A stretch of DNA of 64,000 nucleotides from Janibacter cremeus (GCF_029395675.1 NZ_CP115184.1:1674001-1738000), one strand, 5' to 3'; positions 8,205-18,582 are shown, numbered from the stretch's first letter. Notes: generated from the letters alone by a model not told the origin. Numbers and translations are program-made.

Positions 8205-8654
8205 ATGACAAGTCCGACGAAGGGGGCGCGACGCCCGGGGCCGAGCGGGTCCCCGGACGGGACCGACGCCGTCGACCCTGCCGAGCGGACGTGGACCATC
8301 CGGGAGATCGCCGACGAGTTCGGCATCACCACCCGCACGGTGCGCCACTACGAGGACATCGGCCTGCTCTCCCCCGAGCGGGTCGGCACGACGCGCATCT
8401 TCCACCGCCGCGAGCGCACCCGGCTGTCGTTGATCATGCGCGGGCGGCGGCTCGGCTTCCCGCTCGACGAGATCGCCACCATCGTCAACCTCTACGACGT
8501 CCCGCGCGGCAAGCGCAGCCAGCTGGAGTACGTGCTGGGGCAGATCGACGAGCGCCGGGAGGACCTCGAGCAGCGACGCCGTGACATCGAGGACGCACTG
8601 ACCGAGCTGAGCACCTTCGAGCAGCGCTGTCAGGACGAGCTCGACGCCCTCTGA
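8205..8654 (+). CDS. MerR family transcriptional regulator of the acyl-CoA operon
   Basis: About 149 residues from the ATG at 8205 (a second ATG lies at 8193). The winged-helix motif WTIREIADEFGITTRTVRHYEDIGLLSPERVG is a clear MerR DNA-binding domain, followed by HRRERTRLSLIMRGRRLGFPLDEI and a long C-terminal helix (QLEYVLGQIDERREDLEQRRRDIEDAL) for dimerisation. It has no large effector domain and no metal-site cysteine cluster, as in regulators of fatty or branched-chain acid catabolism (LiuR type). It is divergent from the dehydrogenase gene with a palindrome between. If the -10 at 8194-8199 is used, transcription would begin at about 8205, making it leaderless. Confidence 0.82.
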   Translation: MTSPTKGARRPGPSGSPDGTDAVDPAERTWTIREIADEFGITTRTVRHYEDIGLLSPERVGTTRIFHRRERTRLSLIMRGRRLGFPLDEIATIVNLYDVPRGKRSQLEYVLGQIDERREDLEQRRRDIEDALTELSTFEQRCQDELDAL

Positions 8655-8767
8655 GCGAGCATCGTCCTCTGCACCCGGCGCCCCTGCGCGACGACGGGTA
8701 CGGGAGCCAGGCCGACCCGCGCAGGAGCGAGGGCCGCAGTCCTGACCTAGGATCATCGCGACACCGG

Positions 8768-8809
8768 TTGACATTCGCTAAAGCAAATATCTACGTTTGC
8801 TTTAGCAAA
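8768..8809 (+). promoter_or_regulatory. Promoter with two operator copies ahead of the von Willebrand gene
   Basis: TTGACA at 8768-8773 and TACGTT at 8792-8797 (18-bp spacer) form a good sigma-70-type promoter. Two copies of TTtGCTnnAGCAAA lie at 8774-8787 and 8796-8809, with centres 22 bp apart (two helical turns); together they also make an 11-bp perfect inverted repeat. One copy fills the spacer and the other overlaps the -10 and start region, as expected for a repressor. The ligand is unknown. The AT-rich island stands out sharply from its surroundings. Confidence 0.65.
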
Positions 8810-8838
8810 CACCGCACCGTCCTCAGGGGAAAGACACG

Positions 8839-10817
8839 ATGCACACCTCCACCGCTCCCGTCCGAGCGCTCCTGGGCGCTGGCCTGGCCGGCGTCGTCGC
8901 GTTCACCGGCGCCGTGGCCACAGCGGCCACGGCCGACACGCAGACCGGGACCACCGCCACGAGCGCCACCGAGGAGCCGGGTGAGCTGCTGCTGATGCTC
9001 GACGCGTCCGGGTCGATGAAGGAGTCCGACCCTGCCGGCGGGACCAAGATGCAGGCAGCGAAGACGGCCCTGACCGGCGTGGTGGAGTCGCTGCCGAGCG
9101 ACACCAACGTCGGCCTGCGCGTCTACGGCGCCACCGAGGAGGGCGGCAAGCCCACCAAGGCCGCCTGCAACGACACCCAGCTCGCCGTCCCGATCGGCCC
9201 CCTGGACAAGCCCGCCCTCACGCGGGCCATCAAAGGCTTCGAGGCCAAGGGCGAGACGCCCATCGCCCACTCCCTGACCAAGGCCATGGACGACCTGGGC
9301 GACACCGGCAAGCGCAACATCGTCCTCGTCTCCGACGGCGAAGAGTCCTGCGTGCCCGACCCCTGCCCCGTCGTGAAAGACCTCGTCCAGGACGGCGTCG
9401 ACCTGCGTATCGACACCGTCGGCTTCGGCGTCGAGGACACCGCCCGTGAGCAGCTGCAGTGCATCGCCGAGACCGGCGGCGGCACCTACTACGACGCCGC
9501 CGACGCCGACGAGCTCGCCAACAGCCTGAACAAGATCTCCACCCGCGCCGTGCGCGACTTCGGCTTCACCGGTCAGCCCGTCACCGGCACCGACCTCGCC
9601 GAGAACGAACAGGCACCCGCTGACCTGCCCACCCTCACCCCCGGCCTCTGGACCGACGAGCTGACCGCCAGCGAGGACTCCTGGCGCGCGTACACCATCG
9701 AACGCACCCAGAAGCAGTCCACCCTCCATGTCTCCGTCACCACCAAACCGAAGACGTACTACAACCGCGAGGAGGACGACGCCGACCTCGAGAACCTCTA
9801 CCTGACGATCCTCGCCCCCGACGGCACGGAGTGTGCTGACGAGTTCGGAATCGTCGGAGACTTCCACGGGTTCAAGCGGATCGTCACCGTCACCGGGCAC
9901 GTGCTCGGCCAGTCACCCGAGGAGGAACCCGCCAGCGAGTCCTGCCGGGCGATGGGCACCTTCACCGCCTTGGTCCACCGAGAGGGAGCGCAGCAGACCA
10001 CACCGACGGAGATCCAGGTCATCGAGGAACCCAGGGTCACCAACCTGCCCGAGCTGCCGGACGCCGCCGGCGACCTGCCGGAGGCGAAGGACCTGACGGC
10101 GGGTGAGGCGCAACCGATCGCCGGTGGTCTGTCCTTCTCCGACGCCCCCGCGATCACCGAAGGCACCTGGGTCGACACCCTCGTCCCCGGGGAGACCCTC
10201 GTCTACCGGGTCAAGGTCGACTACGGCCAGACCGCCCGATTCACCACCCACGGCCCCACCGGCGGCTTCCGATTCCCCGCGGACATCGGCCGCACCAACT
10301 ACCTGCTCATCGATGGGGAGGCCTTCTCCCCGGACCGGCAGAAAGTGGACGAGAGTGTGCGCGCTCCGGGTCAGTTCAATCCTGCGTACTCGTCCCCCGG
10401 GTCGGTGCGCACCGCGAACGTCCGGTACAAGAACCGCTACGCGAACACCTCGACCGTCGACGCCACCCCCGCGGCCAGCATGAGCGGGTGGTACTACTAC
10501 GCGCTCGGGGTCAGCACCAAGGAGGTCGGCGAGGACCTGGCGGGTCAGCCGATCAAGGTCGCCTTCACCGTCGACCTCGAGGGCAAGCCCACCAACCTCG
10601 TCGAGTACGCCAGCGAGGACGAGACGAGCGCCGAAGCCACGGACAAGAAGCAGGCGGACGACTCCGGCGACACCGGTAGCAAGGAGGCCGGTGCGGCCGC
10701 CGCAGCCACGAGCGACGAAGGGGGCTCCCCCCTTCCGTGGGTCGGTGGCGGTCTGCTCGCCGCGATCGTCCTCGGCGCCGGCGCGTGGTTCGGCCTGCGC
10801 CGCAAGGGTGCCGGGGC

Positions 10818-10845
<28 letters not shown>
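8839..10845 (+). CDS. Secreted, membrane-anchored von Willebrand factor A protein
   Basis: A 668-residue protein. Residues 1-32 are a signal peptide. The vWA domain starts near residue 48 with ELLLMLDASGSMKESD (metal-dependent adhesion site DxSxS) and continues through NIVLVSDGEESC to about 235. A beta-rich region of about 350 residues follows, without a family I recognise, containing two repeat-like blocks that begin LTPGLWTDELTASEDSW and ITEGTWVDTLVPGETL. The C-terminus has an Ala/Ser/Asp linker, one membrane helix (about 632-655) and a basic tail (GLRRKGAGAQ), so it faces outward from the membrane. An AGGGGA SD precedes the ATG. The last 28 nt overlap the convergent kinase gene. It is probably a surface sensor or adhesion protein. 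Confidence 0.8.
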
Positions 10846-12090
<1,245 letters not shown>

Positions 12091-12098
<8 letters not shown>

Positions 12099-12555
12099 GC
12101 GCGCCCTCGGCGGCCTTGCGCAGCAGGGAGGACAGTCGCGGGTGGTGCGCCGCGAGCAGGTCGGCGGCACCGCGCAGGTCGGCGGGATCGGCTGCCTCCC
12201 GCAGCCCGGCGAGCGCGGCCACCTCGGTGTCGCTCGTCGTCCGGGTGGTCGCATACGTGCCCTGCACATCGTGCACCGCCTCGATCCGGGCGGCGAGCTC
12301 CTGGGCAGTCAGCCCCGGCGCCTCGTCCACCAGCTCCAGCAGGGCGTACAGACGCTGGACGACGGCGGGGTTGCCGATCTTCGTCCGGCGGCCGGAGAGC
12401 AGCTGCGAGAGCATCGGTGCCGAGAGCCCCAGCGTCTGGGCCAGTCGGCCCTGCGTCAGGCCCAACGCACCCATGACCCGGTCCGCGAGGTCGCGCAGCG
12501 GCTCGCCGTACAGCTCGCGCTGCTGGGCCAGGTTCGCAGTGATGTCACCGGACAC
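12091..12555 (-). CDS. XRE-type helix-turn-helix regulator coupled to the kinase
   Basis: 154 residues from the GTG at 12555, which has GGGAG 5 nt upstream; the ATG at 12579 has no SD and overlaps the promoter. The helix-turn-helix is LTQGRLAQTLGLSAPMLSQL followed by LSGRRTKIGNP. The C-terminal half (about 80-154) is helical and of unknown function. Its stop overlaps the kinase start, so both are made from one mRNA in a coupled way. It lies divergent from MoxR, and its position suggests it controls that promoter; phosphorylation by the kinase would be a simple way to pass an external signal. That link is inference. Confidence 0.75.
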
Positions 12556-12577
12556 GGACGCTCCCTTCGTCCTCGGC

Positions 12578-12587
12578 ATCCTAGACT
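12578..12587. promoter_or_regulatory. Overlapping divergent -10 boxes between the XRE gene and moxR
   Basis: On the plus strand TAGACT (12582-12587) lies 6 nt before the moxR ATG, so that transcript should be leaderless. On the minus strand TAGGAT (12583-12578) serves the XRE-kinase pair. The two hexamers share two base pairs on opposite strands, so polymerase should bind in only one direction at a time. Confidence 0.5.
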
Positions 12588-12593
12588 CCGCCC

Positions 12594-13502
12594 ATGACCC
12601 ACACCCCGCGCTTCGCCTCCGTCGACGACGTCCGGGAGCGCCTGGCCGCCCACGGCTACCTCGCCTCGGACGCGATCGCGACGACGGTCTTCCTCGCCGA
12701 CCAGCTGGGCAAGCCGTTGCTCGTCGAGGGTCCTGCGGGCGTCGGCAAGACCGCCCTGTCCGCCGCGGTCGCCGCCGCGACGCAGGGCCAGCTCGTGCGC
12801 CTGCAGTGCTACGAGGGCGTCGACGAGGCCCGAGCGCTGTACGAGTGGAACCACGCCAAGCAGCTGCTGCGGATCACGGCCGCCGGCGCGCACCACGACG
12901 CGAAGGGGGCGGACGAGGCCGACTGGTCATCGGTCAAGGAGGACATCTTCACCGACGAGTTCCTCCTCTCCCGGCCCCTGCTCACCGCCATCCGCAACGA
13001 GCACCCGACCGTGCTGCTCATCGACGAGCTGGACAAGGCCGACGTCGAGATCGAGGGGCTGCTGCTCGAGGTGCTCTCCGACTTCCAGGTGACCGTCCCC
13101 GAGCTCGGGACGATCAGGGCGCGGCAGACCCCCTTCGTCGTCCTCACCTCGAACGCCACGCGGGAGCTGTCCGAGGCCCTGCGCCGCCGCTGCCTCTACC
13201 TGCACATCGACTACCCCGAGGCCGGGCTCGAGCGGCAGATCGTCGCCCTGACCGTGCCGGACCTCGACGCGACGCTCGGCGACTCGATCGTCCGGCTGGT
13301 CGGTGCCCTGCGCGAGATGCGGCTGCGCAAGTCCCCCTCCGTCGCCGAGACCATCGACTGGGCACGCACCCTGCTCAGCCTCGGGGCCTCCGGCGACCTC
13401 GACCCGGAGCTCGTGCGCTCGACCCTGGGCGTCGTGCTCAAGCACCGGGAGGACATCGAGCTCGCCGCGCAGAAGCTGGATCTGGACCGTGCCGTCGTCT
13501 GA
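12594..13502 (+). CDS. MoxR-type AAA+ ATPase
   Basis: A 302-residue AAA+ protein. The Walker A motif GPAGVGKTA is at 46-54, Walker B LLIDELDKAD near 141-150, followed by sensor-1 LTSNATRELSEALRRRC with its arginine finger. The C-terminal lid ends RSTLGVVLKHREDIELAAQKLD. MoxR ATPases act with a vWA-domain partner as chaperones that assemble or activate metal-containing or other complexes. The next gene encodes such a partner (CoxE-like) and overlaps it by 14 nt. No CO dehydrogenase genes are near, so the client is unknown. The start is probably leaderless (TAGACT at 12582). Confidence 0.85.
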   Translation: MTHTPRFASVDDVRERLAAHGYLASDAIATTVFLADQLGKPLLVEGPAGVGKTALSAAVAAATQGQLVRLQCYEGVDEARALYEWNHAKQLLRITAAGAHHDAKGADEADWSSVKEDIFTDEFLLSRPLLTAIRNEHPTVLLIDELDKADVEIEGLLLEVLSDFQVTVPELGTIRARQTPFVVLTSNATRELSEALRRRCLYLHIDYPEAGLERQIVALTVPDLDATLGDSIVRLVGALREMRLRKSPSVAETIDWARTLLSLGASGDLDPELVRSTLGVVLKHREDIELAAQKLDLDRAVV

Positions 13503-14970
13503 TCCCCTCAGCACCCGGCTGGTCGACCTCGGCCGGGCGCTGCGCCACCACGGGGTCAGGGTGGGCACCTCCGAGATCACCGACGCGGCGGCCGCGGCGC
13601 GGGTGCTCGGCGTGGACGACCGCGAGCGCCTGCGTGCCGGGACGGCGGCGGCGATGATGCGCCGCTCGGCCGACCGGGTGCTCTTCGACCAGCTCTTCGA
13701 CATCCACTTCCCCGCAGCCGTCGGGCAGCGCACCGGCGAGGACGATGCCCCCGACCCCACCGACACCGCCGGTGCGCGCGAGCGGGCCGTGGCGATCCGC
13801 GACGAGCTCGTGGACGCCCTCGCGCACGCCGACGACGCGGCGCTCGACCGGCTCGCCGCGCGTGCCCTGGCCGAGCTCGGTCGCCTGTCCAACGAGGCGA
13901 GCACCGGCGGGTGGTCGGCGCACCAGGCGATCGAGCGCCTCGCGCCGCAGACGGCGGTCGCGGCGGCGCTGCAGCGGGCCCGCGACGCGGGCGACGTCAC
14001 CGGCGGCTCCGGGGACGGGTCCGGCGGCGGGGCCGGGTCGGGCTCCGGCGGGGCATCGGGCGCGGGCGGCTCGGGCGAAGGGAGTCCCGCCCGCTTCAGC
14101 GACCGGTTCGACCGGGACGAGATCCGCACCCGCGTCGGGCACTTCCGCCGTCGGATCGAGACCGAGGCCGCGCGGCGCAACGCCGAGGTCCGCGGGCGGG
14201 ACCGGATCTCCCGCTACGGAGTCCGGGACCCGTTGGAGCGCAAGGACTTCCTGCTCACCGGCACCACGGAGGCGGCAGAGCTGCAGGCGGCCATCGGGCC
14301 GCTCTCGCGCAAGCTCGCGGCCAAGCTCGCCGCCCGGCAGCGCCGCCACTCCCGCGGGGCGATCGACATCCGTCGCACCCTGCGCGCAGCGATGTCGACC
14401 GGCGGTGTCCCCATCCGCCCCGCGCACCGTCGCCGCCACCGCAGCCGCGCGGACATCGTCCTGCTGTGCGACATGTCCGGCTCGGTCGCGGGGTTCTCCC
14501 GGTTCACGATGATGCTGCTGCAGTCCCTGGCCGGGGTCTTCCGCCGGGTGCGTTTCATCGGCTTCGTCAACACCTGCGACGACATCACCGAGCTCGTCCG
14601 CGACAGCCGCATCGGCGAGGACATCCGCGAGCGCGTCTCCCGGGAGGCGACGATGACCCGGTGGCACGGGTCGAGCGACTACGGCGCCGCCTTCGAGGAC
14701 GCGGTCGCGCACCACATCGACGCCATCGGGCCGCGCTCGACCCTGCTAGTCCTCGGTGACGCCCGCACCAACGGCACCGACCCCAAGGTCGATGCGCTGC
14801 GCGAGCTCGTCACCCGCGCGAAGCACGCGATCTGGCTCAACCCCGAGCCGGTCGGGCAGTGGGACACCGGAGACTCGGTGGCCGGGAGGTACGCCGAGGT
14901 CATCGACATGCACGAGGTGCGCAACATCGACCAGCTGCGGCAGTTCGTCTCCCGGCTCCCGGTGGGCTGA
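13489..14970 (+). CDS. CoxE-like vWA-domain protein, partner of MoxR
   Basis: 493 residues from a GTG overlapping the end of moxR. The N-terminal part (about 1-170) matches the CoxE/YehP-type helical region (DLGRALRHHGVRVGTSEI). A Gly/Ser-rich linker (about 170-198) follows, then a basic region and the vWA domain with LCDMSGSV (Asp328 starts the metal site) and HGSSDYGAAF plus LVLGDARTN. No signal peptide: cytoplasmic. Together with MoxR it should form a chaperone module. The coupling to MoxR and the adjacent kinase/XRE pair suggest a signal-controlled assembly system. The gene ends 20 nt before a palindromic repeat that probably terminates transcription. Confidence 0.82.
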   Translation: MPSSDPLSTRLVDLGRALRHHGVRVGTSEITDAAAAARVLGVDDRERLRAGTAAAMMRRSADRVLFDQLFDIHFPAAVGQRTGEDDAPDPTDTAGARERAVAIRDELVDALAHADDAALDRLAARALAELGRLSNEASTGGWSAHQAIERLAPQTAVAAALQRARDAGDVTGGSGDGSGGGAGSGSGGASGAGGSGEGSPARFSDRFDRDEIRTRVGHFRRRIETEAARRNAEVRGRDRISRYGVRDPLERKDFLLTGTTEAAELQAAIGPLSRKLAAKLAARQRRHSRGAIDIRRTLRAAMSTGGVPIRPAHRRRHRSRADIVLLCDMSGSVAGFSRFTMMLLQSLAGVFRRVRFIGFVNTCDDITELVRDSRIGEDIRERVSREATMTRWHGSSDYGAAFEDAVAHHIDAIGPRSTLLVLGDARTNGTDPKVDALRELVTRAKHAIWLNPEPVGQWDTGDSVAGRYAEVIDMHEVRNIDQLRQFVSRLPVG

Positions 14971-14989
14971 CGCCCCCTTCGCCCCCCAA

Positions 14990-15077
14990 ACGAAGTACTG
15001 CAGGCAGTAGCACGTATCGCGTGCAGCAGCTCGAACTACGGCACACGATACGAAGGGCTGCCTGCAGTAGTTCGTAT
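14990..15077. repeat. Compound palindromic repeat, copy A
   Basis: Two imperfect palindromes facing each other. The right one (15048-15077) has arms ATACGAA and TTCGTAT around CTGC-CT-GCAG; the left one (14990-15019) is a related inverted copy around CTGCAGGCAG. The 32 bp at 15046-15077 match 18471-18502 at 30 positions in direct orientation. It lies 20 nt after the coxE-like stop, so it may terminate transcription. It could be a REP-like family member; only two copies were found in this window. Confidence 0.8.
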
Positions 15078-15090
15078 GTGGCGGGCGGAT

Positions 15091-15108
15091 CTCCAGAGGA
15101 ACTCCAGA
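15091..15108 (+). promoter_or_regulatory. 11-bp-spaced direct repeats upstream of the response regulator
   Basis: CTCCAGA occurs at 15091-15097 and 15102-15108, an 11-bp period, about 45-60 nt before the regulator start. Direct repeats with this spacing are typical OmpR/PhoB-family binding sites, so autoregulation is plausible. TTGGAT at 15141-15146, 6 nt before the ATG, is a likely -10. Confidence 0.4.
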
Positions 15109-15152
15109 TCCCGTACGGGCGATCCCCGGATGCCCGCTGCTTGGATTGGGGC

Positions 15153-15860
15153 ATGACCGGATCCGCAGCCCCACAGCGCCTGCTCGTCGTCGAGGACGAC
15201 CCGACGATCAACGAGGCGCTGACCGACCGCTTCGAGGCGGAGGGTTTCGCGGTGGTGCGCGCGTACGACGGGCCGGAAGCCGTCGCCGCGTACGAGGAGC
15301 ACTCCCCGGACCTGGTCGTCCTCGACCTGATGCTGCCCGGCTTCGACGGGCTCGAGGTCTGCCGGCGCATCCAGTCCGAGCGGCCGGTGCCGGTCCTCAT
15401 GCTCACCGCACGCGACGACGAGAGCGACATCATCGTCGGCCTCGGTGTCGGGGCCGACGACTACCTGACCAAGCCCTTCCGGATGCGCGAGGTCGTCGCA
15501 CGGGTCCGGGCCCTGCTGCGCCGCGTCGACCGCGCCGCCGAGCTGCACCGCGACGGTGCGGACCTCGACCGCACCCTCCGCCACCACGGCCTCGTGCTGG
15601 ACGCCCGCACCCGCCGGTGCACCGTCGACGGCGAGCCGGTGCACCTGACGCCGACCGAGTTCGACGTCCTCGTGCTGCTCGCCCGCGAGCCCGGGGCGGT
15701 GCTGCACCGCGAGCACATCGCCACCGAGCTGTGGGGCTGGGACGACTCCAGCCGCACGCTCGACACGCACGTGAAGTCCCTGCGGACGAAGGTCGGGCAC
15801 ACCCGCATCCGCACGGTGCACGGAGTCGGCTACGCCCTCGACGACGGGCTCGACCGGTGA
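15153..15860 (+). CDS. OmpR/PhoB-family response regulator
   Basis: A 235-residue two-component regulator. The receiver domain (9-120) has the acidic pair EDD at 14-16, phospho-acceptor D58 (VVLDLMLPG), T85 and K107 (LTKPF). The C-terminal winged helix includes VHLTPTEFDVLVLLAREPGAV and DTHVKSLRTKVGHTRIRTVHGVGYAL, standard for OmpR/PhoB. The start is the ATG at 15153, 6 nt after TTGGAT, with no good SD, so probably leaderless. It overlaps the kinase GTG by 4 nt and pairs with it. The signal is unknown. Confidence 0.9.
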   Translation: MTGSAAPQRLLVVEDDPTINEALTDRFEAEGFAVVRAYDGPEAVAAYEEHSPDLVVLDLMLPGFDGLEVCRRIQSERPVPVLMLTARDDESDIIVGLGVGADDYLTKPFRMREVVARVRALLRRVDRAAELHRDGADLDRTLRHHGLVLDARTRRCTVDGEPVHLTPTEFDVLVLLAREPGAVLHREHIATELWGWDDSSRTLDTHVKSLRTKVGHTRIRTVHGVGYALDDGLDR

Positions 15861-18424
15861 GCGGCACCGAGCCCCTCGTCGGGCTGGCCTCCATCCGCGC
15901 CCGGCTGGCGGTCCTCGTCGGCGCGAGCGTCCTCGTCGCCGCGGTCCTCGGCGCGGTCGGCACCGATGCAGGCCTCCCCCTCTGGCTCGCCCTGCCCGCG
16001 ACGATCGCCCTCGCGCTCGTGGTCACCCAGTGGCTCGCGAGGGGGATGACGACCCCCCTTCGCCAGATGACCGAGGCGGCCGAGCGGATGGCCCGCGGCG
16101 ACTACGGCGCCCGGATCACCACGAGGGGCAGCGACGAGGTCGCCGCCCTCGCGCGGGCCTTCACGACGATGGCTCGTGACCTGCAGCAGGCGGAGGAGCA
16201 CCGTCGCCGGCTCGTCGCCACCGTCGCGCACGAACTACGCACCCCGCTGAGCGCCCAGCGGGCCCTCCTGGAGAACCTCGTCGACGGGGTCACCGCCCCG
16301 AGCGACGCGTCGCTCGGCAAGGCACTCGCCCAGTCCGAGCGCCTCAGCTCGCTCGTCGCCGACCTGCTGGACCTGTCCCGTCCTGACGGCGGCGTCCCCC
16401 TCTCCCACACCCGGGTCGTCGTCGCCGACCTCGTCGAGTCCGCCGTCGGCGAGGCGTCCCTCCAGAGCCGCGAGGTCACCCTCGTCACCGACGTGCAGCC
16501 GGCCGACCTGACCGTCACCGGCGACCGCGCCCGCCTCGCCCAGGTCACCGCCAACCTCCTCGACAACGCCGTGCGCCACAGCCCCTCGGGGGGCACCGTC
16601 ACGGTCACCGCCCGCGGCGACGACGACCGGTGGTCACTCACCGTCACCGACGAGGGGCCGGGGCTGTCGCCGCAGCGGGCCGAGCGCCTCTTCCACCGCT
16701 TCGGTCCCGGCGGGGACGAAGGGGGTGGCACCGGCCTCGGTCTGGCCATCGCCGGATGGGTCGCCGACATGCACGGCGGCGCGATCCGGGCCCTCACCCC
16801 GGACGAGCCCGGGGCCCGGCTGCGCATGACGCTGCCCCTCGTGCCCCCCGGACCGAGCGACTCCGGATCGTGGCCCACGGCCACGGCGGCGCAGCCGCTC
16901 CGCCCATCACCCACCTCGACCCGCACGGAGCCGACGATGACCACCCCGACACCACCCACCACCACGGCCGCGGAGGCACCCCCTTCGTCCCTGATCGCCC
17001 GGTGGTGGCCCGAGCGGGTCACCACCGCCCGGCCGGACCTGCTCCTGGCCGCCCTCGGCGTCGGGATCGTCGCGGCGATCCTGCTGCCGGACACCGCGAT
17101 CGGTCTCGGGCTCCTCGTCGTCCTCGCCTGCGGCGGCCTGGCGATCTGGCTCGCGTCACCCCTCCGCACGGCGCCGTGGTCGTGGGTCGCGGCGGCGCTG
17201 TCACTTCCGCTCGCCGCGACGACCGTGCTGCGCGACAACCCGGGCTTCACCTTCATCGCCGTCGCGGTCGCCGGTGTCCTCGCGGCGACCTCGTGCACCG
17301 ACGCCCGCACCCTCCCGGGGATCGTGGCCGCGGTCGCGGCCTGGCCGTTCTCGGCGCTGCGCGGCCTCCCCCTGCTCGACCGGACCATCAAGGCGCTGGC
17401 CCGTCGGGGGAGGACGTGGTCGGTGCTGCGGACCGCCATCGTCAGCCTCGTGCTGCTCCTTGTCTTCGGAGGGTTGCTCGCCTCCGCCGACGCGGTCCTC
17501 GGGTCGTGGGCCTCGGCGCTCGTCCCGGAGCTGAGCGACATGGTCGTCTTCCGGACCTTCACCCTCGTCTTCTTCACCGGCATCACCCTCACCGGGCTGT
17601 ACCTGTCGATCAACCCGCCCCACGTCGACGGCATCCGGGGCGGCTCGGCACGGATCCCGACGTGGGAGTGGGCGGTCCCCCTCGGCGTCGTCATCGCGAT
17701 CTTCGTCGCCTTCATCGCCGCGCAGGCGGCCGCCATGTTCGGCGGGCACGACTACGTCCTGCGCACCACGGGGGTCACGTACGCGGAGTCCGCCAGGGAG
17801 GGCTTCGGCCAGCTGACCGTCGCCACGGCCCTGGTCCTGCTCCTGGTCGCAGGGGTGCGTGCCTGGGGCCGGGCGGACAGCGACCGCGACCGCCACCTCA
17901 TGACGACGATGAACGCCATCCTGTGCGTGCTCACCCTCGTCGTCGTCGCCTCGGCCCTGCGACGCATGGCCCTGTACCAGGAGGCCTTCGGGTACACGGT
18001 CCTGCGCGTGAGCGTCGACCTCTTCGAGATCTGGCTCGGAGTCGTCGTGCTCGCCGTCCTCGTCTCGCTCTTCACCCCGACCCGCCGGTGGCTCGGCCGC
18101 ACCGTGCTCGTCAGTGCGGCCCTGGTGACGATCGTGTGGTCGGTGGGCAACACGAGTGCCTGGGTCGCCGAGCACAACATCGAGCGCTGGGCGGCAACCG
18201 GGTCCCTCGACGAGCGCTACCTGGCGCAGCTCCCGGCCGATGCCGCGCCGGCCATCCACGAGAGCTCGCTGCCGAGGGAGGTCAAGGCGTGCATCCTCCA
18301 TGCCTCCCCCACCACCGACGCCTCCGACGACGGCCTGCCGGGGTGGAACGTCGCCCGGGAGCGCGCCGCGGACATCCGGGCGCAGTACCCGGCCCCGAGC
18401 ACCTGCACCCTCTCGACCGACTGA
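15857..18424 (+). CDS. Histidine kinase fused in frame to a DUF4173 membrane protein
   Basis: One 855-residue frame without a stop. The N-part (1-340) is a sensor kinase: two membrane helices (about 17-35 and 41-60), HAMP (61-110), H-box VAHELRTPL (His125), N-box [10 protein letters not shown] (Asn237), G1 DEGPG and G2 GTGLGLA. After a Pro/Thr-rich linker the C-part (about 365-855) is a polytopic DUF4153/DUF4173 membrane domain ([17 protein letters not shown], then about ten helices). An internal ATG at 16937 has GGAG 6 nt upstream, so a free DUF4173 protein may also be made. Related operons usually keep these as two genes. Deletion of a stop, or a sequencing indel, are alternatives. Confidence 0.85.
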   Translation: MSGTEPLVGLASIRARLAVLVGASVLVAAVLGAVGTDAGLPLWLALPATIALALVVTQWLARGMTTPLRQMTEAAERMARGDYGARITTRGSDEVAALARAFTTMARDLQQAEEHRRRLVATVAHELRTPLSAQRALLENLVDGVTAPSDASLGKALAQSERLSSLVADLLDLSRPDGGVPLSHTRVVVADLVESAVGEASLQSREVTLVTDVQPADLTVTGDRARLAQVTANLLDNAVRHSPSGGTVTVTARGDDDRWSLTVTDEGPGLSPQRAERLFHRFGPGGDEGGGTGLGLAIAGWVADMHGGAIRALTPDEPGARLRMTLPLVPPGPSDSGSWPTATAAQPLRPSPTSTRTEPTMTTPTPPTTTAAEAPPSSLIARWWPERVTTARPDLLLAALGVGIVAAILLPDTAIGLGLLVVLACGGLAIWLASPLRTAPWSWVAAALSLPLAATTVLRDNPGFTFIAVAVAGVLAATSCTDARTLPGIVAAVAAWPFSALRGLPLLDRTIKALARRGRTWSVLRTAIVSLVLLLVFGGLLASADAVLGSWASALVPELSDMVVFRTFTLVFFTGITLTGLYLSINPPHVDGIRGGSARIPTWEWAVPLGVVIAIFVAFIAAQAAAMFGGHDYVLRTTGVTYAESAREGFGQLTVATALVLLLVAGVRAWGRADSDRDRHLMTTMNAILCVLTLVVVASALRRMALYQEAFGYTVLRVSVDLFEIWLGVVVLAVLVSLFTPTRRWLGRTVLVSAALVTIVWSVGNTSAWVAEHNIERWAATGSLDERYLAQLPADAAPAIHESSLPREVKACILHASPTTDASDDGLPGWNVARERAADIRAQYPAPSTCTLSTD

Positions 18425-18427
18425 GTC

Positions 18428-18504
18428 GGCAGCACTTCGTATCGTCTGCCGCATCACGAGAGGCTGCTGACGATACGAAGTGCTGCCTGCAGTGGTTCGT
18501 ATCG
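18428..18504. repeat. Compound palindromic repeat, copy B (probable terminator)
   Basis: A 19-bp perfect inverted repeat (18428-18446 with 18469-18487, 22-nt loop) overlaps a second palindrome (18471-18504, arms CGATACGAA and TTCGTATCG). The latter matches copy A at 30 of 32 positions. It starts 3 nt after the kinase-DUF4173 stop. Copies A and B thus bracket the two-component operon in direct orientation. Confidence 0.85.
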
Positions 18505-18569
18505 GGGAGGGACCGGCCACGGAGGCAGGTCACGATGCGGGCCGTGCCTCGCCCGGTCCGGGCACGCAG

Positions 18570-18575
18570 TAGTCT
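18570..18575 (+). promoter_or_regulatory. -10 box for leaderless biotin carboxylase gene
   Basis: TAGTCT ends 7 nt before the ATG at 18583. There is no SD, so the transcript probably starts at or next to the start codon. No clear -35. Confidence 0.45.
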
Positions 18576-18582
18576 GCGCCCC

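Noticed and set aside
13489..14970. CO dehydrogenase maturation locus (coxDE)
   Set aside because: MoxR and CoxE-like proteins are present, but no coxL, coxM or coxS gene or molybdenum cofactor chaperone is nearby, so a CO oxidation role is not supported.
16630..18582. Upstream extension of the biotin carboxylase frame
   Set aside because: The extension is an out-of-frame shadow of the kinase-DUF4173 gene and crosses repeat copy B; the conserved protein starts at 18583.
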